From: Eubacteriales bacterium | GTDB taxonomy: Bacteria; Bacillota; Clostridia; Lachnospirales; Lachnospiraceae | Length of the DNA stretch: 64,000 nt | Direction of reading: 5' to 3' | Assembly (NCBI GenBank): GCA_030526265.1 | Contig: JAUNDE010000003.1 | Coordinates: 1-64,000, forward strand | Shown: positions 1 through 7,291 of the stretch, one piece after another | Position numbering within the stretch: the first letter of the stretch is position 1 | Layout of the letters: every line of letters begins with the position of its first letter | Position numbers and translations under genes: made by a program | The notes under the pieces: model-generated | The model's database searches: none | What the model saw: the letters and a program-made list of their open reading frames with translations, nothing else | Told to the model about the DNA's origin: nothing

Positions 1-126
1 TGTACTTTATTCAAAAAATATCATTTTAAGACTTGACTTTTAATAGTTAGTCTCTAAACATTGATTCCGTATGATCTGTCACAACAGATTGTTTTATTTC
101 ACAATACCCAAAGGATCTTATGAAAT

Positions 127-187
127 AAAAAAAGACAGATACAAAAACTCCCCTCATCGGGAATATTTCTATGATCTGCCTCTGTCC
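127..187 (-). terminator. Riboswitch intrinsic terminator
   Basis: On the minus strand GACAGA (186-181) pairs with TCTGTC (139-134) at the base of a long imperfect hairpin that contains TTCCC/GGGGA, followed by seven T's (133-127). The 5' arm overlaps the conserved GGACAGAG of the second glycine aptamer, which is how ligand binding would control it. Confidence 0.8.
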
Positions 188-372
188 TTTTACCTGAAAG
201 ATTACCCGTCTGTTTCGCAAAAAAAGCATCGATATCATTCGGTTACTTCTTCGGTACAATATCAAAATCGTTCTCCAGAGTGTCATCCGGATTTGATTCT
301 TTTGCCTGAGAGTTTTCTGCACTTCACCTTCGGCGCCACCTCTTACGGTGATCTCTCTCAAATCTTTCATCT
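127..372 (-). promoter_or_regulatory. Tandem glycine riboswitch with terminator expression platform
   Basis: Read on the minus strand, this carries the glycine-riboswitch signatures twice. The first aptamer (about 365-272) has GAGAGA, GGCGCCGAAGGTG, CTCTCAGGCAAAAG and ACTCTGGAGA. The second (about 265-180) has TACCGAAGAAGTAAC, ATCTTTCAGGTAAAAGG and GGACAGAG. The final GACAGA is repeated as TCTGTC just before seven T's, the same platform design as the known gcvT leader of Bacillus: glycine binding should stop the terminator from forming. The controlled gene lies left of the window and is expected to be a glycine cleavage gene or a glycine/alanine transporter; that part is inference. Confidence 0.92.
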
Positions 373-381
373 GACACTTTT

Positions 382-410
382 ATTCTATTGAATATGCACA
401 ACAAAGTCAA
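382..410 (-). promoter_or_regulatory. Promoter of the glycine riboswitch transcript
   Basis: On the minus strand TTGACT (410-405) and TAGAAT (387-382) are separated by 17 bases. This places transcription start about 10 bases before the first riboswitch aptamer. It is a near-consensus sigma-A promoter. Confidence 0.7.
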
Positions 411-522
411 CTGTTTAATATTTAACAGAGCACTTTTGCACAACACCCCAGGCGCTCTTCATTATGGCATCGGGCGTGGCGAAAAAGAGCAGAGAAAGCC
501 GGATAATTCAAAACGAAAAGAA

Positions 523-686
523 GACAAAATGATATATCGTCAAAACCCGTTGACTCCCTGCACTTCACTTCGGTTTTATTGCACCCGTACATCGTTCGCG
601 ATAGAAGCGTTTGCTCCTCGTACGTGTGCAAAACTCGTGAAGTTTGGTCGTCTTCCGATTGTTTTGACTGATATATCATTTTTGTC
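523..686. repeat. Long-hairpin dispersed repeat, copy 1
   Basis: This is an imperfect palindrome of about 164 bases. Outer arms: GACAAAATGATATATCGTC at the left end matches the reverse complement of the right end with one inserted base. The inner core (CTTCACTTCGG, then CCCGTAC, and on the other side CTCCTCGTAC and CTCGTGAAG) is shared with copies at 52357, 52559 and 61494. It lies downstream of the hypD stop, with the hypD terminator in between. No credible reading frame is present. Open frames across it are by-products of the repeat. Confidence 0.85.
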
Positions 687-804
687 TATTTTAGTTTTTT
701 ATTTTCATGCATACTGCGATTCCCAGGGTTTTGGCGATATGTCATTTTTGTCATTTTTAAGTTTGAAATATTACAGGTTCTCTGATTCTCAGGATATAAG
801 AAGA

Positions 805-826
805 GGCTGCCGCTAATGCGACAGCC
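805..826 (-). terminator. Terminator of the hypD operon
   Basis: On the minus strand GGCTGTCGC, loop ATTA, GCGGCAGCC forms a strong GC-rich hairpin 15 bases after the hypD stop. It is followed by TCTTCTTAT, a moderate T-rich tail. Confidence 0.6.
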
Positions 827-840
827 CCTGGAAAGTCATC

Positions 841-3216
841 TTATTCGAATGACTGCTCTGTTCTGTTGATAATCTCATCCTGCAATGGTTTTGAAAGATT
901 GCGGAAGAAATCACTGTATCCGGCTACACGAACGATAAGATCCTTGTAGTCTTCCGGATGTTTCTGAGCCTCGATCAATGTCTGTCTGTCGATGACATTG
1001 AACTGGATGTGATGTCCATCCATTGCGAAGTATGAACGCACAAGGCTTGCCATATTGTCAAGACCTTCTTCTCCAGCCACAACGTTTGGTGTGAATTTCT
1101 GGTTAAGAAGTGTACCGGCTGTTGCAAGGTGATCCATCTTAGAGCATGATTTGATAACTGCTGTAGGACCATTTGTATCTGCAGACTTCTCTGGTGAGAT
1201 ACCTTCTGATACCGGCATAGATGCTTTTCTTCCGTTTGCTGTTGCCCCGATTACTTCTCCGAAGTATACGTGACATGTTGTAGGAAGCATATCTACTCCA
1301 TATTTTCCACCCTTCATATTTGGACGGCCAGTGATTGTGTCATGGTAAAGAGTAAATACTGACTGCATGATGCTGTCTGCATAATCATCATCGTTACCAT
1401 ATTTTGGTGACTTGTCATGTACCATACGGTAGATTGCATCATACCCTTCAAAGTTTGCATCCATTGCTGCAATAAGTTCTTCCATTGTGAAGTTCTCATG
1501 ATCATATACATTGTATTTGATCGCTGAGAGACAGTCTGTAATTGTACCGATACCTACACCCTGAATATAGCTTGTGTTGTATCTTGCCCCGCCTGCATTG
1601 TAGTCTTTTGCATTTGAGATACAGTCGTTTGTTACAACGGAAAGACATGGTGCCGGCATATCGTTAGCGTAGAGTTTCTCGATTACGTTGTTACCGCGAA
1701 TCTTGATGTCCACGAAATGTTTCAACTGTTTTGCAAATGCATCCCAGAGTTCCTCGTATGTCTTGAAGTCTTTCGCTTCACCAAGTTTAAGACCAAGCTG
1801 TTTTCCTGAGTATGCATCGAAACCATTGTGAAGAGTGAGGTGGAAGATCTTTGGAATGTTAAGGTATCCTGTAAGGATATATGCCTCACTTCCCCAGGCT
1901 CCTGTCTCTACACATCCTGATGATCCGCCACGACGTGCATCTTCAAGAGATTTTCCGGCATTGATAAGCTCCATCATCTGAGCTTCTGTGTTATAGAATG
2001 CCGGCTGTCCCCATCCTTTACGAGAGATCTCACATGCTCTCTTAAGGAATTTCTGTGGAGTCTTTTTGCTGATCGTTACGTTTGAGTTTGGCTGTACGAG
2101 CTTCATCTCATCCATACAGTCAAGGATCAGATAACTTACCGGGTTAACACCGTTCTGTCCGTCTGGTGTAACACCACCTGTATTGATATTTGCGAAGTCT
2201 GTATATGTAGCAGATTCTTTCAATGTAATACCAACTTTTACAGGAGCCGGCTGATTGTAGAATTTTACCCAGAGACATTCGAGAAGCTCAAGTGCCTTCT
2301 CATCGTCAAGGATACCTGCTTCTGTATCAGCTTCGTAGTATTTGATCAAATGCTGGTCAAGTCTTCCTGGGCTGAATGCATCCCATGGGTTCAGCTCTGT
2401 TGTAACAGCAAGGTGTGTGAACCAGTAGAGCTGCAATGCCTGCCAGTATGTCTGTGGAGCATGTTTTGGAACAACTTCAAGATTCGCTGCGATCTGGAGA
2501 AGTTCTGCTTTTCTTGTCTCATCTGTTTCTTTCTCAGCCATCTCAAGTGCCAGTGCGTGATATCTCTCACCAAGAATGATCACTGCATCACAGGAAATGT
2601 CCATAGCTTTCAACTCTTCCTGTTTCGCAAGAGCGTCCGGATCATTGATAAAATCAAGAGCGTCCATTGTAGCTTTGATCTTTGCTTTGTAGTCCATATA
2701 ACCTGTTGTGAACACCTGCTCACCACCACAGGTATGTCCCGGTCCACGCTGCTCCATGAACTCTGTGAACATTCCCGCTTCATAGCACGCATGCCACTCT
2801 GGTGTCATCTGTGCAAGAAGTTTATCTCTCATTGTTCTTCCCTGCCAGAAAGGAATGATCTCTTCAGCCTGAAGCTTACGATCTTCTTCTGTTGTATGGA
2901 AAGATACCAGTTCTCTCTCGCTCATTACTACCATGTCTTCTACGCTGTGGCAGCAAAGCTCCGGGAATGTAGGTGATGCCTGTGGATCTTTACCTTTTTC
3001 GCCAATGATCAATTCTCCATCACCAAGGTAAAGTGTTTTCTTTGAGAAGTACTCTTTGAGAACCATAGCTCTCATTACAGGAATGGAATATTTTCCATCA
3101 TTCTCTCTGTAGAAATCTGTCTCGATTTTTGCTCTCTCAAGGTCAATGTGTACCGGTGTGCTTACACTGATCTCTCTGAGTTTCTGAATTCTTTCGTTCA
3201 TACCACGTTTTGCCAT
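841..3216 (-). CDS. hypD: trans-4-hydroxy-L-proline dehydratase (glycyl radical enzyme)
   Basis: A 791-residue glycyl radical enzyme of the pyruvate formate-lyase family. It removes water from trans-4-hydroxy-L-proline to give 1-pyrroline-5-carboxylate, which is then reduced to proline for Stickland fermentation. The thiyl-radical Cys435 and Glu437 lie in GSSGCVETG. The radical Gly766 lies in RVAGYSD. Phe153, Asp279, Ser335, Asp340, Tyr451 and Thr646 match, each offset by one, the active-site residues I recall for the characterised C. difficile HypD (Cys434, Gly765, Asp278 and so on), so HypD is favoured over other family members. A strong AGGAGG site sits at the end of the activase gene, six bases upstream. 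No pyrroline-5-carboxylate reductase is visible in the window. The enzyme is oxygen-sensitive and cytosolic. The Cys/Gly assignment is seen directly; the substrate is inferred from residue identity. Confidence 0.92.
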   Translation of the reverse strand: MAKRGMNERIQKLREISVSTPVHIDLERAKIETDFYRENDGKYSIPVMRAMVLKEYFSKKTLYLGDGELIIGEKGKDPQASPTFPELCCHSVEDMVVMSERELVSFHTTEEDRKLQAEEIIPFWQGRTMRDKLLAQMTPEWHACYEAGMFTEFMEQRGPGHTCGGEQVFTTGYMDYKAKIKATMDALDFINDPDALAKQEELKAMDISCDAVIILGERYHALALEMAEKETDETRKAELLQIAANLEVVPKHAPQTYWQALQLYWFTHLAVTTELNPWDAFSPGRLDQHLIKYYEADTEAGILDDEKALELLECLWVKFYNQPAPVKVGITLKESATYTDFANINTGGVTPDGQNGVNPVSYLILDCMDEMKLVQPNSNVTISKKTPQKFLKRACEISRKGWGQPAFYNTEAQMMELINAGKSLEDARRGGSSGCVETGAWGSEAYILTGYLNIPKIFHLTLHNGFDAYSGKQLGLKLGEAKDFKTYEELWDAFAKQLKHFVDIKIRGNNVIEKLYANDMPAPCLSVVTNDCISNAKDYNAGGARYNTSYIQGVGIGTITDCLSAIKYNVYDHENFTMEELIAAMDANFEGYDAIYRMVHDKSPKYGNDDDYADSIMQSVFTLYHDTITGRPNMKGGKYGVDMLPTTCHVYFGEVIGATANGRKASMPVSEGISPEKSADTNGPTAVIKSCSKMDHLATAGTLLNQKFTPNVVAGEEGLDNMASLVRSYFAMDGHHIQFNVIDRQTLIEAQKHPEDYKDLIVRVAGYSDFFRNLSKPLQDEIINRTEQSFE

Positions 3217-3222
3217 TTTTTC

Positions 3223-4134
3223 TTAACCTCCTATTTTTGTATTTGTGAATCCTGCATCCTTGAAGAGCTGAACAAGAGCTTTCATCTCTTCTTTATCCGG
3301 TGCGTTTAACTCCGTTCCCTTATATTCCATATCCAGCTTAGGGTATTTGCTGCTTCCGGTATTGTGATATGGAAGCAGATTGATCTGAGCCGGTTGAATA
3401 TCATGTTCTTTTAGAAACTTAATCGTCTCTTTCATATTTTCTTCTGTTCCGTTAACCTCTTTAATAGTAGGAATCCGAATATAAATTCTCGCTCCTGCTG
3501 CAGCTAATTTCGCCAGATTATCAAGGATCAGTGTGTTATCCACGCCCATGTATTCCTTATGAACCTCTGGATCCATCACTTTCACATCATATAAAAATGT
3601 GTCAACGTACGGAAGAAGTTTTTCAAATCTCTCGTATGGAGCATATCCACACGTATCAATTGTAAGTGAAATATCCTGGTGTTTCAGTTCTTTTGCGACA
3701 GCCAGAATGTAATCAAAATCCATTGTCATGACTTCGCCGCCGGAAAGAGTAACTCCTCCACCGGATTCCTCGTAAAACATCTGATCCTTCATCAGTTCTT
3801 TCACAAGCGCTTTTACACTGTATGTATACCCGATGATCTCACGAACGCCTGCCGGACAATAATTTGTACATTTGCCACAAAGCTTGCATGTATCTTTATC
3901 AAGAACCGGGTGTCCGTCAATCATCTTGAGTGCGCCATTTGGACAAACCTTTTCACATGTTCCGCATCCTGCACATTTTTCTCTGTCCACCTCCATCTCT
4001 GGCTGGTAGCGCTGTGTCTCCGGATTGTGACACCAGCGGCACTTAAGCGGACATCCTTTGAAAAATACCGAAGTTCTGATCCCGTCCCCATCATGGATGG
4101 AAAACTTCTGTATGTTTGTAATGATATTGTTCAT
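3223..4134 (-). CDS. hypE: Glycyl radical enzyme activase (radical SAM), partner of HypD
   Basis: A 303-residue radical S-adenosylmethionine enzyme that installs the glycyl radical on HypD. The radical-SAM cluster ligands are Cys28, Cys32 and Cys35 (CPLKCRWC). They are followed by two ferredoxin-type 4Fe-4S motifs, Cys54/57/60/64 and Cys83/86/89/93, an insertion typical of activases for non-PFL glycyl radical enzymes. An SGGEV motif lies near residue 130. It is the first gene of a two-gene operon with hypD, which starts six bases after its stop. A consensus promoter and palindrome lie just upstream. The gene name follows usage for the HypD activase; family membership is certain, and the partner is inferred from adjacency. 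Confidence 0.92.
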   Translation of the reverse strand: MNNIITNIQKFSIHDGDGIRTSVFFKGCPLKCRWCHNPETQRYQPEMEVDREKCAGCGTCEKVCPNGALKMIDGHPVLDKDTCKLCGKCTNYCPAGVREIIGYTYSVKALVKELMKDQMFYEESGGGVTLSGGEVMTMDFDYILAVAKELKHQDISLTIDTCGYAPYERFEKLLPYVDTFLYDVKVMDPEVHKEYMGVDNTLILDNLAKLAAAGARIYIRIPTIKEVNGTEENMKETIKFLKEHDIQPAQINLLPYHNTGSSKYPKLDMEYKGTELNAPDKEEMKALVQLFKDAGFTNTKIGG

Positions 4135-4175
4135 ATTTTTTTCCTCATTTAAGCATCGGTCTTTTTAGACTGTGG

Positions 4176-4193
4176 TTCAAACCTTAGTTTAAA
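4176..4193. promoter_or_regulatory. Candidate TetR operator palindrome
   Basis: An 18-base imperfect palindrome, TTCAAAC-CTTA-GTTTAAA, overlaps the downstream edge of the activase/hypD promoter -10 box. Its place next to a TetR gene and over a promoter suggests a repressor operator. This is inference. Confidence 0.5.
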
Positions 4194-4220
4194 TTTACCA
4201 TGTCGTTATTATTTTGTCAA
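4192..4220 (-). promoter_or_regulatory. Promoter of the activase-hypD operon
   Basis: On the minus strand a perfect TTGACA (4220-4215) and TAAATT (4197-4192) are separated by 17 bases. The leader to the activase start is about 50 bases. Confidence 0.7.
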
Positions 4221-4285
4221 TCTGTATGTTGCATTTATCACTGCATTTATCGACATTTTTGTAAATTTCGTCATTTTGCCCAAAA

Positions 4286-4861
4286 TCATGCCCGAATAGA
4301 ACCAAACATAATTGGCATATATTCCCTGCTGAACTCACCAAGCGAATACTCTCCGTTATTCATACACCAATCCGTGACAAGTGCACGTTCACACATTGAA
4401 TAATATCGCACGATCTCCTGTACGGATTTATCGACTCTTAACTCGCCTCTTTTTTGTCCTTCTTCTACGATCTCGTAGATCAGGCGAAAATAAAAGCGGT
4501 TCTGGTCGAGCAGATTGCTGCCCTCACTCTTTGTAAGCTGTGTCGCATACTGGTTTGCCAGCAATTTGTAATCGATCCTTTCCATATAACTGTGTACGCG
4601 GTAATTCAGATACATCAGTTTGTCAAAAGAATTCATATCCCCCGGCAATTCTTCTGCCAGTTCCTCATAATATCGGTCCAAAAGAGAAGCCAATGTGTTA
4701 AGAAGCGTATCCTTTCCTTTAAAATGATAATAAAATGATCCTTTTGCAACACCTGACTTCTGTACGATATCCATGATCGTTGTCTCGTCGTAGCCTTTTT
4801 CATAAAAAAGTTCCCACGCACTGTCTATAATCCTCTGTCTCATACTATTCTTTTCTTTCAT
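4286..4861 (-). CDS. TetR/AcrR family transcriptional regulator
   Basis: A 191-residue protein. The N-terminal 55 residues are a typical TetR helix-turn-helix domain (RQRIIDSAWELFYEKGY, then TTIMDIVQKSGVAKGSFYYHF). The C-terminal two thirds are helical and probably bind an effector or dimerise. It lies directly upstream of the activase and hypD on the same strand, with a 150-base gap that holds a consensus promoter and a palindrome, so it probably controls hydroxyproline use. The ligand is unknown; hydroxyproline or proline would be a guess. The start ATG has only a distant GAGAGG site. Met7 is a possible alternative start. Confidence 0.85.
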   Translation of the reverse strand: MKEKNSMRQRIIDSAWELFYEKGYDETTIMDIVQKSGVAKGSFYYHFKGKDTLLNTLASLLDRYYEELAEELPGDMNSFDKLMYLNYRVHSYMERIDYKLLANQYATQLTKSEGSNLLDQNRFYFRLIYEIVEEGQKRGELRVDKSVQEIVRYYSMCERALVTDWCMNNGEYSLGEFSREYMPIMFGSIRA

Positions 4862-4966
4862 AATTAAATACTCATTTTCCTCTCTGTGCGTTTCTTCCTA
4901 AATATATTTAAAATAATTGAACACGATGTTTGTAATTCATTATTATTCAAAACATAAATATACTAT

Positions 4967-4995
4967 ATTATATCCGAATTTTTCCACAAATGCAA
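4967..4995 (-). promoter_or_regulatory. Promoter of the TetR gene
   Basis: On the minus strand TTGCAT (4995-4990) and a perfect TATAAT (4972-4967) are separated by 17 bases. An imperfect inverted repeat (TGTTTTGAAT...ATTACAAACA, 4929-4956) follows and could be an autoregulatory site. Confidence 0.6.
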
Positions 4996-5025
4996 AAGTC
5001 TGGTTGAATTTCTCAACCAGACTTT
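4995..5025 (-). terminator. Terminator of the HPr-like gene
   Basis: AAAGTCTGGTTGA and its perfect reverse complement flank a five-base loop, ending in a short T run on the minus strand. It separates the HPr-like gene from the TetR promoter. Confidence 0.7.
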
Positions 5026-5049
5026 AACAATTCATTTTTCGTCGATAAA

Positions 5050-5340
5050 TTAATTCTGCAAGTATTCAGACAACTCCTCAAAGGCCTGTTGCCTGATCAA
5101 GTCATCACCATAAACTTCCAACATGATCGGTTGGCTCAAGTCCAAAGAAAAGACTCCCAAAAGCGACTTTGCGTCTACGGTCTTTGTTCCGCTCACCAGC
5201 TTCATCTTCGCATCCACGGACTCTGTCTTTTGGATAAATCTCAGTGCTCTTTCAACATCTCCAAAATATACATTCTTCCTCTCCACGTCACACTCTCCCA
5301 CCAACGTCCTGTTCAACGCCATTTTTTCGGGTAACAGCAT
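5050..5340 (-). CDS. HPr-like protein lacking the phosphorylatable histidine
   Basis: A 96-residue protein. The region TVDAKSLLGVFSLDL (about 54-68) matches the Ser46 helix of phosphocarrier HPr (KSIMGVMSL pattern), with Ser59 in the regulatory serine position. The conserved GLHARPA loop with the catalytic His15 is absent: the aligned region reads ERKNVYFGDVERALRF. It therefore cannot act as a normal PTS phosphocarrier and recalls Crh-type regulators, though it is much more divergent. It is encoded opposite the regulator at 5506. The start is uncertain, with no good ribosome site before the ATG at 5340 or at 5322 (MALNRT). A ribosome-site/ATG pair at 5378 opens a different frame that ends soon after. 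Confidence 0.6.
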   Translation of the reverse strand: MLLPEKMALNRTLVGECDVERKNVYFGDVERALRFIQKTESVDAKMKLVSGTKTVDAKSLLGVFSLDLSQPIMLEVYGDDLIRQQAFEELSEYLQN

Positions 5341-5453
5341 CTACGACATCTTACGATCTTACTTTCCTGAATAACCATTGTCCCCATACTCCGGTTAATC
5401 AAATTACCAATTCCATTATATTCCCTATTTTCCACTTTTTTCGACAGAATTGG

Positions 5454-5482
5454 TTGATTTTTTTGTTTATTTCAACTAAAAT
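5454..5482 (+). promoter_or_regulatory. Promoter of the winged-helix regulator
   Basis: TTGATT (5454-5459) and TAAAAT (5477-5482) are separated by 17 bases, 23 bases before the start codon. Confidence 0.5.
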
Positions 5483-5505
5483 TAAAAATAAGAGGCGATT
5501 TTTTT

Positions 5506-7170
5506 ATGAACAATCACGATTTATTACTTCATTCCATCCTGGATGCGTATCGAACAATTATAAAATACAATACGATCACAGATGAAGTTGAGATCATCAA
5601 AGACGATCTTGATAAGATACATCCTGATAGTTTAAACTCAGAAGTTTATATCCAGGCAATCCTTGAATCCGGAATTATTTACGAGGATGACAGGCAGAAA
5701 TTCCATCAGCTAAATAATGCGATGATTCGCACGCGCTGCAGCAAATCAGACAGCGGTCTGCTGCTTTCCTATCGCTATTACGACAATGGATCTCCTGTCT
5801 GGGCAAAGTTATACCTTATGATTCCTTCCAGTTATTCCGAATCAGATCCGTATGTGATTCTCTGCACTCGTAATACGCCTGCCAAAGAATCGATGCTGCA
5901 GGAATGCGATCAGCTTGTATCCGGATTGATTCATAAAACACTTAAAGCGAACCTCACTACGAATCGCTTCTGCATTATCAAGGAACCGCCTTTCGAGTCA
6001 CATTTAAAGCGAAATCAGAAAAATGAAGAGTTTCTTTCCGAGCACATATTCAGCCATGAAGAGCTTGTGCATCCCGATGATGCAGCTGCTTTTGAACAAC
6101 ACCTGAACCATGCGTATATAAGGAATTATTTCCGAAAGGGAAATACCGATTTCACATTCTATTACCGAAGGCTCGTCTACGGGTTGTACCGTTGGGTCAA
6201 GCTGATCATTCTTCCCGCATCGGACTACAGTGTTGACAATGAAGTGTTCTACTATTATGTGATTGATATTCACAAGGAGATGCTAAATGTCTTAGACATC
6301 AATGCGGCCTCCAATTATGCATATTATTATGGAAATAATAAACACAAATTTGCAGAAGGCTACTATGAAAATCTGCTCCAGATATTGGAGCTGTTTACGC
6401 ATTCCTATATCGACTTTTATGCGATCGATCTGGAAAGAGACCTGTTTACCAACTATAAGATCAGCAAAAATCCACTGAAACATACGATTCCATACGTTGG
6501 AAGCTACACACAAAGCACAGCGGATTTTCTGCAGACTCACTTTTCAAAGGAGCAGATAGAACAGCTCTTACCTTATTCCACATCCGAAAAGCTTCGTGAT
6601 CTGTTAAAAGACAGACTTACATTGAGTTATTCATTCCGTTATCCGACAGGGCAGCTTGTCACTACGACCTGTGTGAAGATGGAAGCCAAAAACGGAATCC
6701 CGACCCAACTGCTCTGTTTCACCTCTCCGTGTGAAGAGGAAAAAAAGATAAAAATCCAGACATTTGGCAATTTCGAAGTGATGCACGCTGACGGAACACC
6801 GATTAAATTTTCAAGAAAGTATTCCAGGCAGCTGCTCGCTTATCTCGTGGATAAAAATGGTTTTCCGGTCACAAACAAGGATATCGTGATAGATATTCTG
6901 GAAAAAGATCCAAATGATCTGAAAGCAGTAAAATATGTTTCCACGCTGATCCGTCGACTGATCGACGATCTGGCAAAAGAGGGATATGACAATATCATTA
7001 TCAAAGAACAGCGAACCATTCGTTTAGATACCGCTGCAGTCGACTGCGATTACTATCATTTTCTTGATGGTGAAGCAATGTACTGGAGCAAATACCACAA
7101 CGAGTATATGAAGGAATACAGTTGGGCCGAGGAAACCAATGCCGAACTCCTTCATATTACTGATAAATAA
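5506..7170 (+). CDS. Large transcriptional regulator with C-terminal OmpR/SARP-type winged helix
   Basis: A 554-residue cytosolic protein with no membrane segments. The last ~138 residues (from FGNFEV near 420) resemble the winged-helix DNA-binding part of SARP/OmpR-type activators: a short beta sheet, then SRQLLAYLVDKNG, a recognition-helix region KYVSTLIRRLIDDL, and a wing ending in TIRLD. The N-terminal 400 residues hold at least two PAS-like stretches (around VWAKLYLMIPSSY and YRWVKLIILPASDY). An AGAGGCG site precedes the ATG. It stands alone between the divergent HPr-like gene and a strong terminator, so its targets are not evident. Sensing by the PAS-like parts is inference. Confidence 0.6.
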   Translation: MNNHDLLLHSILDAYRTIIKYNTITDEVEIIKDDLDKIHPDSLNSEVYIQAILESGIIYEDDRQKFHQLNNAMIRTRCSKSDSGLLLSYRYYDNGSPVWAKLYLMIPSSYSESDPYVILCTRNTPAKESMLQECDQLVSGLIHKTLKANLTTNRFCIIKEPPFESHLKRNQKNEEFLSEHIFSHEELVHPDDAAAFEQHLNHAYIRNYFRKGNTDFTFYYRRLVYGLYRWVKLIILPASDYSVDNEVFYYYVIDIHKEMLNVLDINAASNYAYYYGNNKHKFAEGYYENLLQILELFTHSYIDFYAIDLERDLFTNYKISKNPLKHTIPYVGSYTQSTADFLQTHFSKEQIEQLLPYSTSEKLRDLLKDRLTLSYSFRYPTGQLVTTTCVKMEAKNGIPTQLLCFTSPCEEEKKIKIQTFGNFEVMHADGTPIKFSRKYSRQLLAYLVDKNGFPVTNKDIVIDILEKDPNDLKAVKYVSTLIRRLIDDLAKEGYDNIIIKEQRTIRLDTAAVDCDYYHFLDGEAMYWSKYHNEYMKEYSWAEETNAELLHITDK

Positions 7171-7182
7171 TCCCTAAATGTT

Positions 7183-7253
7183 CAGAGAACTCCCAAAATA
7201 TCCGAAGCGATGAGTGATCTCATCATGGCTCCGAGTATTTTGGGAGTTCTCTG
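7183..7253. terminator. Long bidirectional terminator
   Basis: CAGAGAACTCCCAAAATA and its exact reverse complement enclose an inner hairpin (GATGAG/CTCATC). It lies between the convergent regulator and ThrE genes and ends in TTTCTGT on the plus strand. Confidence 0.8.
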
Positions 7254-7291
7254 TTTCTGTCATATATTCTGATTCAAATCTTTGTAATATA

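Noticed and set aside
47..391. Overlapping ~106-residue open frames on both strands
   Set aside because: They lie inside the glycine riboswitch and have no ribosome sites; the RNA structure explains the sequence.
388..816. 142-residue open frame on the plus strand and 85-residue frame on the minus strand
   Set aside because: Both run through long-hairpin repeat copy 1 and the hypD terminator and have no ribosome site. The same peptide-like text appears at the other repeat copies.
841..3216. Pyruvate formate-lyase, choline TMA-lyase or glycerol dehydratase as identity of the glycyl radical enzyme
   Set aside because: PFL has two adjacent catalytic Cys residues, and the active-site set seen here matches HypD residue for residue with a one-residue offset.
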